The notes under the pieces: model-generated | Database searches by the model: none | Told to the model about the DNA's origin: nothing | Seen by the model: only the letters and a program-made list of their open reading frames with translations | Assembly (NCBI GenBank): GCA_964414815.1 | Contig: CAYPXY010000001.1 | Location: 1 to 64,000 of the forward strand | Direction: 5' to 3' | From: Mariniblastus sp964414815 | Lineage (GTDB): Bacteria > Planctomycetota > Planctomycetia > Pirellulales > Pirellulaceae | Length of the DNA: 64,000 nucleotides | Shown here: positions 8,694 through 18,153 of the stretch, piece by piece | Numbering within the stretch: position 1 is the stretch's first letter | Layout of the letters: each line of letters starts with the position of its first letter | Position numbers and translations under genes: made by a program

Positions 8694-11600
8694 TTATTTC
8701 AAAACCATGACATCATCCGGGTTTCCAACGTTGCTGGTCTGCCCATTGGTGGGTTGAACACCAGCTGGCTCTGCAAGTGGGACTGTGACAGAAGGCGTTT
8801 GCGGAACGGGTTCAACGGGATGCCCTCCTCCGCCCTCGTGATCGTCATCTTCCTTCAATGAGTATCCAAACCTCGACACCAGGATGGCATAGATCTGATA
8901 CAGTACCGGAACCATGTACAGAACCACCACCGTCGTGGCGATCAAGCCGAAGGCAATACTGACCGCCATCGGGATAATGACCTGAGCCTGCATCGAGCGC
9001 TCGCTCAGAATGGGCAGCAAACCGGCCACCGTGGTTGCCGAGGTCAAAAACACCGGTCGAACCCGCCGCTTGCCGCCGATAATCAACGCCTCGTGCAGCG
9101 ACATGCCGCGCCGTACATTGGAGTTGATCAAGTCCACCAGCACAATCGAGTCGTTGAGCACCACGCCCGTCAATGCGACCAATCCAAAGAAACTGAACAA
9201 GGTCAAATCGATGCCGACCAGCCAGTGTCCATAAAAGGCTCCGAGCCAACCGAACGGGATAATGGTCAGCACAATGAACGCCTGCAGGTAGGACCGAAAC
9301 TCAAAAATCAGCAACACAAACATGGCTGCCATCGCAATCCCCAGCCCGATGAACATGCTGTAAAAAGATTCCGTCGTTTGAGCCTGCTGACCCTCCCAGT
9401 CTGCCGTGATCGACGCTCCGCGTTCGCGGCGGTATTTCTCAAACAGCTCCGGCAGGAATTCGCCCTGCATTCGTCCGATGATTTGATACGCTTGGCCCTG
9501 ACTGACATCGACATCGGCCTGAATAGTAATTGCCCGCTTCTGATTCATCCGCTTGATTTCACCCGGCTGGCGGCCGAATTCGATCTGAGCCACTTCGGTC
9601 AGCGGACGCTGCTGGCCCCCATTGTCGCGAACTCGGACATTGCCCAGCCCTTCCATCGTGGAACGCTCGTCACGTGGATACCGGACGAGGACCTTGACTT
9701 CGTGCCGGCCCCGCTGGAGACGCTGGACTTCTTCACCGTAGTAAACACCACGAATCGTTTCCGCAAGATTGGCTTCGTCCAGCCCTAATGCCTGCCCCTG
9801 CTCGTTGAGTGTCAGATTCATCTCCCATTTTCCGGGTCGCGAATCATCTTCGATATCAAACACACCTTGTTGGGTCGCCAAATACTCCTTGCACTCTTCG
9901 ACAAAGTCGAACAAATGCGGAACGTCGGGACCGCCCGACATGCACTTAAGCTCGATTGCCGCACCGCCCGGCCCCATACCCGCCGAAGTAAACTTGAGAA
10001 CCTCGGCCCCTGAAACTTTCTGAATTGCTTCACGCCATCGACGGTTCAGTTCCTGACTGGTGACATTCCGCTCCGCCGATGGCGTCAACAGAACCTCAAC
10101 GGTTCCCACATGGCTGCCGGAAGTGACACCCACAGGCCCCATGAATGCATCCCCCGCTTCTCCAATCTTCTCATAAACCGTCTTGATCACAGCCGGGCGA
10201 CCGGTGGCTTGAATGTCCTGATCAATTTTCTCAATCGCCGCTCGCAGCCGGTTCGTGGCACCCGTCGAAAACTCAGCCGATGTTCCGTTGGGAAAAGCAA
10301 TCGTCGCCGAAATCCGCTGCTCATCCAATTCCGGAAAGAAGGAAAACGAAATAAAGCCACCCGCCACCATCCCGCCCGTGACCATCAGAGTGGACACCAA
10401 CAAAGCGACCACAATGGACTTATGATGCAATGCCCAGTCAAGGGTTGGACCGTAGATCCGCTCGATGACGTAGTCGAGTATTGCGGTCATATACTTCTTG
10501 ATGAACTCAATCGCCCACAACAGCGGCTTGAAGATATAAAGTACACCGGCCAGCATCCGCAGAAACAAATTGTTGGGATGCGAAAGGTGTTCCGGCAAAA
10601 CGAACATGCTTTCCACCAGAGAAATCACCAACATGGCGATCACCGCAATCGGCATGATGGCGATGAACTTGCCCATCACCCCCGAGACGAACATCAGCGG
10701 CATATACGCCATGATGGTGGTTGCCACGGATGCACACACACTCGGGAAGACTTCGACCGTTCCTTCAATGGCCGCATCAATGAACGACAACCCATCCAGT
10801 CGTTTCTGATAGATGTTGTCGCCGATGATAATGGCATCGTCGACGACGATCCCCAACCCCATCAGAAACGCAAACATGGTCAGCATATTGAGCGTATGAC
10901 CGGCCAGCAACAACACGATCCCGGATCCCAAAATCGAAATTGGAATCCCCAGTGCCACCCAGAACGCCAAACGAATATCGAGAAAGACGGCCAACACCAA
11001 AAAGACCAGCACCAGCCCCGTCACTCCATTTCGATACAACATGCTGATCCGGTCTTCGACATCGAGCGAAACATCGTTCCAGTATCGCAGCTCGTATCCC
11101 GCAGGGACTTTCTTCTCACGAATGTAACGTTTGACGGCATCCACCACCGTAAACAGGTCTTCTTGCTCGGTTTTGGAAACTTCGATGGTCAATCCGGGCC
11201 GACCGTCAATGCGATGGATCGAAACAACATCTGAAAATCCATCGATGACATTGGCCACGTCGCCTACACGAACAATGTCACCGTTCGGCTTGCTCAGCAC
11301 GGGAAGCTCGGCAATCTTCAAACCGGAATCGCGCCGGTTATTTCCCCGCAGCAGCAACTCCTGACCGGCGGTTTCCATTTTTCCACCGGGCACGTCGATA
11401 TTGTGTTCGCGAACGGCCTGCGCGAATCGTTTGAGGCTCAGCCCGTACTGGCGAAGCGAATCTTCGTTGACTTCGATCACGATTTCGTACGGCCTCTGAG
11501 CAACAATCTCCGCCGATGTGACGGCCGGGCCTTTTGGTTGATAGAGCGGGGCGAACATCGCCCGCAAGTTGGTCAGTTTCTCCTGCGTTGTGTATTGAAC

Positions 11601-12131
11601 CGGTCGCAACTCGAGCAATTCGGTTCGGATTTCCTCGCCGATGGCCCGCAACGCGTGCTCTGCATCGAGATCCTGATCATCGGTCGTCCCCGGACCAATC
11701 AATCCCACCGAAATGGACGGTGAACGAAAGACGATTTGCTGCAGTTCAGGCTTTTCAGCGCGGGGCGGCAGTTGATTTGAAACGCGATCAATTCGGCGCC
11801 GGACATCGTTCAGTACCGGCTGCACGTCTTTGACCGTGTTGTCGAGTTCGAGAATGATGAAGCCCGATCCTTCGCGGGCGACCGAGTTCATCTTCTTGAC
11901 GTTTTCGGTTCCACTGATGGAGGATTCCAGGACTTCGCAGATTCCCTGCTCGACTTCGGCGGCCGTTGCGCCCGGGAAGACGACCGTGACCAATAGCATC
12001 TCAAGCCGGAAGTTCGGAAAGACTTCACGGCGCATGACGATGAAGCTGATCGCGCCGAGCAGCAAGGTGGTTATCAAAAGCGCGTGGACCGCCGGTGAGT
12101 TACGGATCGACCATCGGATCAGGGATCGCAT
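8694..12131 (-). CDS. RND-family efflux transporter, inner membrane pump
   Basis: The 1145-residue protein has the AcrB/MexB architecture: an N-terminal membrane helix, a large periplasmic porter domain, six helices, a second periplasmic domain and six more helices. The proton-relay Asp pair of transmembrane helix 4 is present in GIVVDDAIIIGDN (about residue 415), and VLNDSIVLVDLIN marks the matching helix of the second half. A Pro/Thr-rich tail of about 60 residues extends beyond the usual end. The adaptor gene lies 103 bases upstream; no outer-membrane channel gene is nearby, so the pump presumably shares one encoded elsewhere. Substrate cannot be read from the sequence. Confidence 0.95.
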   Translation of the reverse strand: MRSLIRWSIRNSPAVHALLITTLLLGAISFIVMRREVFPNFRLEMLLVTVVFPGATAAEVEQGICEVLESSISGTENVKKMNSVAREGSGFIILELDNTVKDVQPVLNDVRRRIDRVSNQLPPRAEKPELQQIVFRSPSISVGLIGPGTTDDQDLDAEHALRAIGEEIRTELLELRPVQYTTQEKLTNLRAMFAPLYQPKGPAVTSAEIVAQRPYEIVIEVNEDSLRQYGLSLKRFAQAVREHNIDVPGGKMETAGQELLLRGNNRRDSGLKIAELPVLSKPNGDIVRVGDVANVIDGFSDVVSIHRIDGRPGLTIEVSKTEQEDLFTVVDAVKRYIREKKVPAGYELRYWNDVSLDVEDRISMLYRNGVTGLVLVFLVLAVFLDIRLAFWVALGIPISILGSGIVLLLAGHTLNMLTMFAFLMGLGIVVDDAIIIGDNIYQKRLDGLSFIDAAIEGTVEVFPSVCASVATTIMAYMPLMFVSGVMGKFIAIMPIAVIAMLVISLVESMFVLPEHLSHPNNLFLRMLAGVLYIFKPLLWAIEFIKKYMTAILDYVIERIYGPTLDWALHHKSIVVALLVSTLMVTGGMVAGGFISFSFFPELDEQRISATIAFPNGTSAEFSTGATNRLRAAIEKIDQDIQATGRPAVIKTVYEKIGEAGDAFMGPVGVTSGSHVGTVEVLLTPSAERNVTSQELNRRWREAIQKVSGAEVLKFTSAGMGPGGAAIELKCMSGGPDVPHLFDFVEECKEYLATQQGVFDIEDDSRPGKWEMNLTLNEQGQALGLDEANLAETIRGVYYGEEVQRLQRGRHEVKVLVRYPRDERSTMEGLGNVRVRDNGGQQRPLTEVAQIEFGRQPGEIKRMNQKRAITIQADVDVSQGQAYQIIGRMQGEFLPELFEKYRRERGASITADWEGQQAQTTESFYSMFIGLGIAMAAMFVLLIFEFRSYLQAFIVLTIIPFGWLGAFYGHWLVGIDLTLFSFFGLVALTGVVLNDSIVLVDLINSNVRRGMSLHEALIIGGKRRVRPVFLTSATTVAGLLPILSERSMQAQVIIPMAVSIAFGLIATTVVVLYMVPVLYQIYAILVSRFGYSLKEDDDHEGGGGHPVEPVPQTPSVTVPLAEPAGVQPTNGQTSNVGNPDDVMVLK

Positions 12132-12171
12132 GGGATGTTTATTGTATTCTGAAACAATGGTTAAATTTAAG

Positions 12172-12197
12172 ATGACAGACGTGGACGTCTATCCCAC
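12172..12197 (+). repeat. 26-bp 'GACAGACGTGGACGTC' dispersed repeat
   Basis: One copy of the motif TGACAGACGTGGACGTCTAT plus TCCCAC, found again at 33881-33906, near 35334-35356, and inverted at 59170-59195. It contains the short palindrome GACGTGGACGTC-like core. It lies in the gap between the RND adaptor and pump genes and is followed by the similar motif GACAGGCAAGATGCC. Confidence 0.8.
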
Positions 12198-12234
12198 TTT
12201 TGACAGGCAAGATGCCTTCCCACTATACCACCCA

Positions 12235-13623
12235 TTATCCACCGCCTTCGAGAACAACCGGCATCCCGGCAAACGGTTGGGAAAGCGGCGTCACAACAAT
12301 CAAATCGCCCGTCTTCAGATTTCCCTTGAGCGGTTTAACCACGACATATCGGCGTGGATTTTCTTCGCTTCCCAAGGAAACGCGATTGATGATTTCAACG
12401 GCCACTTGCGACACATGGTTGCCGTCTCGAACCACCCAGACGGAGTGGTCGGGATGAAGCGCGACCTCCGGAATTGAAATCAAATTCGACACACTGCTCG
12501 AAACGTGAATTCCCATTCGACATTTGACATACATTCCTCGCACCAATGCACTCGAACCGAGTTCGGTTTCAACAATCGGACTTTCCACCGTAATCCGGCA
12601 AGGAATCGTTTTGGTAATGTCGTCCCGACCGATTCCATCAAAGCGATTCAGAACGCCCTTCCAGGAAATATCGGGGTCGATCGGATCGAAAACCGTGACA
12701 TCCGTTTTGGGAATTCGGTAGACGGACCGAGCACCGGTATCAATCAACTCCGCGTTCACCGAAGCATTGTCGCGAATCCACTTCAGTTCGCTCGGCGTCA
12801 AGTTGACGATGATTTCGGCTTTTGAAGTATCTTCAAAAATCACTACTTGGGTTCCACCATTGACAAAATCACCTTCCTGAACGAGTGCCTTGACAATCAC
12901 GCCATCGGCAGGCGCGCTGATGACCGTGCGGCGAAGATTCAGTTTTGCTTTTTCAAGTTGGCGCTCCGAAAGTTCCTTGGCCGCATCCAAACGCTGACCG
13001 GCGGCTCTAAGGGTTGCCAGATTATTCTCGCGAGTGGTCAACTGGGTCTGGGCAGCGTTGAACGCACGAGTGGATTGTTCAAGTTCTGAATGTGACAAGG
13101 CACTGGAAATTTTGCGAATTCGGTCCAGTTCTCGCCGCTGGATTTCAAGATCCTCTCGAGCCAGTTTGACGTTTTTCTCTTCGCCAAGAATCTGCTGGTG
13201 ATTTTCTTCGATCCGCTTTTCTGCTTGTACTAGATCGGCTTCGAGCGTTTTCAATTCGAGGTCATAGGCCTCGGGATCAATTTCGAGCAGAGGTTCGCCG
13301 GCACTGACAAAACTTCCGTTCTCGCAGGCGGGATGACGCTTGATAATTCGTCCGGGGACTTCAGCGGCCACCTTGATTTCGCGATGTGGGACCACCGAGC
13401 CGCTGACTTCCATCGTCAGCAAACCGGAATAGGGCTGGGCATCGTATGTCTGGACCTGCTGAATCAGAGCCGTCGATTCCTTGGTAGGAGGCGGTGTCGC
13501 CAGAGATGCCAGAAACACCGTGATACCGACCCCGACCGCCACGATCACGGCAGAAATCGCAAGCTTTGCCAGCTCACGCCGCAATCCATGCTCGACCCGG
13601 TGGGCTTTTAATTGTGTAGACAT
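12235..13623 (-). CDS. RND efflux periplasmic adaptor (HlyD/MFP family)
   Basis: A 462-residue membrane fusion protein. It has one N-terminal membrane helix (about 20-45) and a lipoyl-type half (VKVAAEVPGRI-like region around 85 and the returning RTVISAPADGVIVKAL near 225). A long coiled-coil hairpin between them (about 120-220) is rich in Glu/Lys/Leu, and beta-barrel and membrane-proximal domains follow. The protein bridges the RND pump to an outer-membrane channel. It is the first gene of the five-gene minus-strand run. The start (MSTQLKAHR) leaves a normal cytoplasmic leader. Confidence 0.93.
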   Translation of the reverse strand: MSTQLKAHRVEHGLRRELAKLAISAVIVAVGVGITVFLASLATPPPTKESTALIQQVQTYDAQPYSGLLTMEVSGSVVPHREIKVAAEVPGRIIKRHPACENGSFVSAGEPLLEIDPEAYDLELKTLEADLVQAEKRIEENHQQILGEEKNVKLAREDLEIQRRELDRIRKISSALSHSELEQSTRAFNAAQTQLTTRENNLATLRAAGQRLDAAKELSERQLEKAKLNLRRTVISAPADGVIVKALVQEGDFVNGGTQVVIFEDTSKAEIIVNLTPSELKWIRDNASVNAELIDTGARSVYRIPKTDVTVFDPIDPDISWKGVLNRFDGIGRDDITKTIPCRITVESPIVETELGSSALVRGMYVKCRMGIHVSSSVSNLISIPEVALHPDHSVWVVRDGNHVSQVAVEIINRVSLGSEENPRRYVVVKPLKGNLKTGDLIVVTPLSQPFAGMPVVLEGGG

Positions 13624-13679
13624 AGATGGATGAGCCGTCTTTTTTAAAACCGCTCAGAAATTGTAATGGTACATGGGAC

Positions 13680-13934
13680 CGTTTAGCCTCAAGCCGCCGA
13701 GGGTTGCCACTAAAAACTTACTGCAACACCAAAATCACTTTACCGGCAACCCCCAAAGGCGCGCGGGGCACTGGTTTGCAGGTGTTCCATTGGCGGGTTG
13801 GTTGGAGACGCAAGCTGAACCGGCCGACGCGCCTGCGCCGACCAACACTTGTTTTTCCGGCTTCCATCATGGATTGACTGGCTTTTTACGGTGACTGTCA
13901 ACGGTTGGCGGTCGGCTTCGGCTTGCGGCTAAAC
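13680..13934. repeat. 255-bp dispersed element with terminal inverted repeats, copy A
   Basis: The ends CGTTTAGCCTCAAGCCG and GGCTTGCGGCTAAAC form imperfect terminal inverted repeats. The interior aligns along its whole length with the element at 36526-36780, which is also 255 bp, including GGCAACNNCCAAAGGCGCG and CCTGCGCCGACCA blocks. A third copy in the opposite orientation starts near 63831. No protein-coding frame is conserved between copies, and no transposase is present. It lies upstream of the RND adaptor gene. Confidence 0.85.
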
Positions 13935-14331
13935 ATTCGCTCGCCGTGAACGGTCACCAGAAATTTAACTTGGACAAGTTTATTAAACACTTGCTTTTAA
14001 TCAAGGTTAATTATAAAGTGAATGGTTCGCCAAGAAGGGCCGGAGACTGGGCTGGTAGATTTCTTTGCTATCACTGTTGATAATATTCGAATCATAACCC
14101 GACGCGTAAGCGAGGGACCGCGTTTCTTCCCTCGCTTACGCGTCGGGTTATGATTTCCACCAGACCAGCCGGAGATTGGATAGAATTGTCGGGGTTCGTG
14201 TGCCTACGAGCCTATCAAGCGTGCTGCCCAAGGAGATGCAATTTGTTGAAAATGTATAAAATTTCACACAAATAAAGATCTCATTTCGTCCCACCGTTAG
14301 GAATTTTTTTCAGCGTAATGCAAATCACGGA
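13935..14331. other. intergenic stretch
   Basis: About 400 bases between repeat copy A and the nucleotidyltransferase gene. Apart from the 64-bp palindrome at 14091-14154, I see only AT-rich sequence (around 13960-14040 and 14240-14320) that could hold promoters for the flanking genes. No RNA gene or conserved frame was recognised. Confidence 0.5.
14091..14154. repeat. perfect 64-bp palindrome (27-bp arms)
   Basis: The left arm, beginning ATCATAACCCGACGCGTAAG, is repeated exactly in inverted form after a 10-base loop (CCGCGTTTCT), giving a 27-bp perfect stem. Related degenerate copies occur at 4648-4710 and, as one arm, at 52973-52999. The structure could fold in RNA or as a cruciform; there is no T-run to make it a typical terminator. 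Confidence 0.9.
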
Positions 14332-14349
14332 TTGAATTCCGTGTCCCAG

Positions 14350-15444
14350 ATGACGTCAAAGAAACTTCGGCAGCAAATTGCATTTGATGCCGCACGGATG
14401 ATGTACCAGCGAGAGGAATCGGAGTACTTTCGCGCCAAGATGAAGGCCGCAGGTCGATTCTATAAAGGCCGTATCAAGCCGGCTGACCTCCCCTCCAACG
14501 CCGAGATTCGCGAAGCCATTTTACAGCTTGCCCAAATGCTCGAAGGGGACTCTCGTCAGCAACACTTGCAGGAGATGCGGCTTGAGAGCCTTCGTCTGAT
14601 GCGGATTCTCGATCGCTTCAAGCCGCGACTGATCGGCAGCGTATTGACCGGACACATTCGTTCGGGATCAGACATCGACATCCATATTTTCTCCGACAGC
14701 CTTGAACCCGTGACAGCGGAACTGGACTTTCATGGCTTCCGTCATGATACGGAGTACAAACGGGTTCGAAAGCAGGGAGAGCAGACCCTATATCGGCATA
14801 TCCATGTCTTTGATCGCTACGAGTTTGAATTGACCGTCTATCCGATCAGTAAAACCAGTTTTCCGTTTCGCAGTTCGATCACCGGGAAACCGATCGAGAA
14901 AGCAAACATCCAGCAACTGGAAGAGCTGATTCGCAGAGAGTATCCGAACGCGGATCTCGACCAGACGACGCTTGAAAAGGAAAGCGGACTCGATCGGTTT
15001 CAGTTGTACTATTCGCTGCTGTTGCCGCTCGAACGCGTCAAGCAGAATCCGGTGTATCATCCGGAAGGCGATGCGCTCTATCACAGCTTGCAGGTGTATG
15101 ATCGGGCGGCCAACCAACTGCCTTACGACGAAGAGTTCTTGCTGGCGGCGTTGTTGCACGATGTGGGGAAGGGGATCGATCCCTACGATCACGTCAACAG
15201 CGGCATCTCGGCACTCGAGGGTTACATCACCGAGCGCACCGCATGGCTGATCGCCAATCACATGCTGGCGCATAAAATCTACGACCGAACCATCGGCCAC
15301 CGTCAGCATCGACGGCTACAGGAAAATGAAAGTTACCCCGAGTTGCTGTTGTTGGGCGAATGCGACCGAGCCGGTCGATGCGTCGGTGTGGAAGTAACCG
15401 AGCTGGACGATGCGCTGGAGTATATTCGTCAGATTGCTTTTTAA
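14350..15444 (+). CDS. nucleotidyltransferase-fold protein with HD domain
   Basis: The 364-residue protein combines a polymerase-beta-like nucleotidyltransferase motif (GSVLTGHIRSGSDIDIHIF, about residues 96-114, with the two acidic metal ligands in DID) and a C-terminal HD phosphohydrolase region (YHSLQVYDRA then LLHDVGKGIDPYDH). That pairing is known in GlnD-like and CCA-adding enzymes and in uncharacterised bacterial proteins; the overall match to either is weak, so the substrate is unknown. A TTG start 18 bases upstream is possible; ATG at 14350 is simpler. It is flanked by repeat-rich intergenic DNA and is probably transcribed alone. Confidence 0.8.
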   Translation: MTSKKLRQQIAFDAARMMYQREESEYFRAKMKAAGRFYKGRIKPADLPSNAEIREAILQLAQMLEGDSRQQHLQEMRLESLRLMRILDRFKPRLIGSVLTGHIRSGSDIDIHIFSDSLEPVTAELDFHGFRHDTEYKRVRKQGEQTLYRHIHVFDRYEFELTVYPISKTSFPFRSSITGKPIEKANIQQLEELIRREYPNADLDQTTLEKESGLDRFQLYYSLLLPLERVKQNPVYHPEGDALYHSLQVYDRAANQLPYDEEFLLAALLHDVGKGIDPYDHVNSGISALEGYITERTAWLIANHMLAHKIYDRTIGHRQHRRLQENESYPELLLLGECDRAGRCVGVEVTELDDALEYIRQIAF

Positions 15445-15460
15445 AGAATTTGAATGGAGA

Positions 15461-15564
15461 CGACCGGCGGGTGAATATAGTGTAGGCGAGTCTCTCCGAG
15501 ACTCGCAACTGAGTGCTTGGGAAACACAATATTGCTTGGGTAAACTTTTACCTGCCGGTCGCCT
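15461..15564. repeat. ~103-bp element with inverted ends, copy 1
   Basis: The ends (CGACCGGCGGGT and CCTGCCGGTCGCCT) are inverted repeats. The interior, read on the minus strand, matches the copy at 61443-61545: GTAAAAGTTTACCCAAGCA, then GTTGCGAGTC, then GACTCGCCTACACTA. It also holds a small inner hairpin (GCGAGTCTCTCCGAGACTCGC). It lies 16 bases after the nucleotidyltransferase/HD gene. Confidence 0.85.
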
Positions 15565-15592
15565 AGGGACGAAATGTTGGTAGAAGCCGGAA

Positions 15593-15696
15593 GGGGTCGG
15601 GAGTCGTTTCTGTTGAAATTTTCAAGGGACGCAAATCAACGTGTTGTTTTCTGCAATCGTGGGAGGTACTTACTCGAAGAAACGACTCCCGACCCC
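15593..15696. repeat. inverted repeat with 19-bp arms
   Basis: GGGGTCGGGAGTCGTTTCT at 15593-15611 is repeated exactly in inverted form at 15678-15696, separated by 66 bases. It sits 29 bases from the 103-bp element in the same intergenic gap. The remaining sequence up to 15890 holds no gene I can support. The function of the repeat is unknown; it may be a small mobile element. Confidence 0.8.
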
Positions 15697-15890
15697 CTCA
15701 TGCTCGAACCCTCGCAACCCTACGTGGAAGCCGCGCGACCTCCTAAATTGGCAGGGGAGCCACGGTAATTTTTTGCCACCACTCGTCTTGCCTGATGGAC
15801 GCTCCTTATTTTACTTTGTAGAATCCAAGCACTAAGCTGAAAATCTTGCTGATCCAGTTCCGCTGAACGCTCCATTAAAAAGGAATTGCG

Positions 15891-17015
15891 ATGAAAAGAC
15901 ATTTCTGGTTGCTGGCATTGACGCTTGTAAGCCTGTCAAATTCTTCCAGCCAAACTTTGGGTGACGATCTCGATTTCAATATCGATCGCCGTGTCACACT
16001 CGTGAAAAAAGAAAATCCCTACTTCGAGGTACCGGGGGCCTTTCAGGCCAAAGTGGATCTCGGCGATATCCATGTCAACCAGGAGGGGATCGTTCAGATC
16101 GAATTAATGAATCCGTTCGACGAAGCCATTGAATTCGAAAAACTGCTTGATCTCGGTGTTTATGTTGACATTCTTGAAGGTGAGTCCATCAAGGTGGTCC
16201 CGGCCGGCGGGAGCATGAAAATCAAGTTCAAGCTCTCCACGCCTCCATCATCGCCAAGCCCAGATGTCAGATTGTCATTTACTTTCCTGGGCAAGCCAAA
16301 CGAGGATGGTAATTACGGACATTCCCCCATTTCATTGTTCGTGGATTATCGTTTGGCTGGCATGATTGAGTTTCAATCTCATTCAGCCCTGCTGGAAATT
16401 CCTCAGGAATCAGATATTGGAGAAATCTCGATGGAGTTTGTGTTCTCCGATCCCATCCAGTCAAAGAACATCGAAGTAGTCCCCTCCGAATCATTGCGTG
16501 ATGTTGCGTTGAGCGTTCAGTACGAAACCACCGGCGTGGGTAAAGTAACGGCGATCGTGCCCTCCAAATTGGTTGAAGACGGGCCCATCGGAGGACAGGT
16601 CGTGGTCAAAGATTCTGTTACTGGGCGTCAGAGTTCGATTTGGATGGTTGCCCTCAAGTTTCAGCCTATCAAACTCAGCCCTTTGACATTGATGTTTCGA
16701 AAGAACGAACAGACGGGCGACTATCACGCCACGGCGATTGTAAAGGCAATGGCGGATCCCGAATTGGACCAGGAGGTGGCCATGAAGGATGGACCACCAA
16801 AAGTGGAGCCAGACTTGGAGATTTCCTGTTTTTACCGCGGCCGATTTGTGGGGGTTGAAAAGAAAAATCTGGGAAGCCGAACCTATCGACTCAATGTTCG
16901 AATACCCACATCGGAGGTAGCCGCTGATTCATCGGAGGAAGATGCCCCATTGACGTTTAAGGTTCAGCATGGAACTCATGAAGCCTCCTTCCCAAGGGGC
17001 ACCGAATTCAAGTAG
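15891..17015 (+). CDS. secreted protein, possibly with DUF1573-like domain
   Basis: A 374-residue protein with a signal peptide (about residues 1-25) and a good RBS (AAAAAGGA). The mature part is beta-rich; the region around 45-140 (KVDLGDIHVNQEGIVQIELMN and a following KIKFKLSTPP) resembles the immunoglobulin-like DUF1573 domain common in planctomycete exported proteins, but the likeness is only by eye. The rest is unassigned. The gene is 63 bases upstream of another secreted unknown in the same direction, and the two may act together. Confidence 0.7.
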   Translation: MKRHFWLLALTLVSLSNSSSQTLGDDLDFNIDRRVTLVKKENPYFEVPGAFQAKVDLGDIHVNQEGIVQIELMNPFDEAIEFEKLLDLGVYVDILEGESIKVVPAGGSMKIKFKLSTPPSSPSPDVRLSFTFLGKPNEDGNYGHSPISLFVDYRLAGMIEFQSHSALLEIPQESDIGEISMEFVFSDPIQSKNIEVVPSESLRDVALSVQYETTGVGKVTAIVPSKLVEDGPIGGQVVVKDSVTGRQSSIWMVALKFQPIKLSPLTLMFRKNEQTGDYHATAIVKAMADPELDQEVAMKDGPPKVEPDLEISCFYRGRFVGVEKKNLGSRTYRLNVRIPTSEVAADSSEEDAPLTFKVQHGTHEASFPRGTEFK

Positions 17016-17078
17016 CAGTTATTTGATTCAATCATTCGCACGTAGCCATATATTTCAGTAAAGTGTGGGATCCCCCCA

Positions 17079-18131
17079 ATGATGTCCAAGTTAAATCGAT
17101 ATGCGGTTGCACTGCCTTTTGCAATTTATGCCTTTGCTTTTGTTCTGCTCAATGTCGCGTCCGCATGTCAGGAAAGCCGCGTTGACGATTCTGAGTTTGA
17201 GCGAAAACTCAATGCGGCGAGCATTTACGAAGCATGTATCATGAACATCACCAGCCTTGAGCGAGGTGATGTTCTGATACGGACCAATCTTTTCGCGGAT
17301 TCATTTGCGGAAGTTGGCCCCGAAGAACTTTCGATTTTTACCGATACCGTCGAGCACCACCGAGTGGTCTTTGATTTCGCGAAGGAACGATTTTTCTATG
17401 CAGCAGTCATTGAGACGAAGCGGCTGGTTTTTAACGCCCCCAACAGCGAAAAGGAAGTCGAAGAAACCAACGAAAGAAGGGTGAGGGGATTTCTCATCGA
17501 TGGTGAGAATCGTCTGAGTTTTGGGAAGCCAGGCCGTCTCAGCAAGATTCCACAGGAGGAGGAGACAATCAAAGTCATTCAGGGCTTCCAAATGCCAGAC
17601 ATTCGTATGTTCGGCCTAACTCCACTTGGATCAGGAGATCTTCACAGCGTGGCCGAATCAGTCAAGTTTTTCTCCACCCCTGACCATATTCACAACGAAA
17701 AGGACCTGGAAAAGACGCTGAAAAAAATCACCTACCGGCACTCGAGTGGAAGGGCAAGTATGGATTTCGATGTTGTAGTCGACACCGAGCGCATGGTGCC
17801 AGTTGAAATGGTTCAAGTTTTTCTGGAGCAGGGCAAAAGAACGGATGAGCCTTTTTCCAAAGAAACGATTCAATGGCAGGAAGTCAATGGAAACATGATT
17901 GCCCAAGTGGTCAAGAGTCAGGGGCGAGCCGGCACTCGAATTAATCGAGAGCGGCACATACATCCGCGCGACGATAAGGCAGAAATTCATTGCTTCTCGG
18001 CGAATGAACCACTCGATGACAGGCTGTTTGATCCCGATAATATCCGAGACCTGGACCGACTGATAAAAATGTGCGATCCTGAATGGACCCATGCCACCAG
18101 TTTGCTCAAGGACGATAAAGTTTCCAAATAA
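17079..18131 (+). CDS. secreted protein of unknown function
   Basis: A 350-residue protein with a signal peptide (hydrophobic residues about 9-28, ending ASA). The mature region is charged and contains no enzyme motif I recognise; a stretch rich in Glu/Thr (about 110-135, EVEETNERR) may be a loop. It probably folds as a beta-sheet-rich exported protein. It follows the preceding secreted protein and precedes rdgB with only 22 bases between the stop and the rdgB ATG. Confidence 0.65.
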   Translation: MMSKLNRYAVALPFAIYAFAFVLLNVASACQESRVDDSEFERKLNAASIYEACIMNITSLERGDVLIRTNLFADSFAEVGPEELSIFTDTVEHHRVVFDFAKERFFYAAVIETKRLVFNAPNSEKEVEETNERRVRGFLIDGENRLSFGKPGRLSKIPQEEETIKVIQGFQMPDIRMFGLTPLGSGDLHSVAESVKFFSTPDHIHNEKDLEKTLKKITYRHSSGRASMDFDVVVDTERMVPVEMVQVFLEQGKRTDEPFSKETIQWQEVNGNMIAQVVKSQGRAGTRINRERHIHPRDDKAEIHCFSANEPLDDRLFDPDNIRDLDRLIKMCDPEWTHATSLLKDDKVSK

Positions 18132-18153
18132 AGTTGATCGCAATCGACAAGCC

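Noticed and set aside
10110..11234. A 374-codon frame opposite the RND pump gene
   Set aside because: It is rich in His/Gln/Arg as expected of antisense shadows and lies wholly within a clear pump gene.
13626..13894. Small frames over repeat copy A
   Set aside because: Two overlapping frames of 73-83 codons follow the repeat; neither is kept in copy B, so they are chance.
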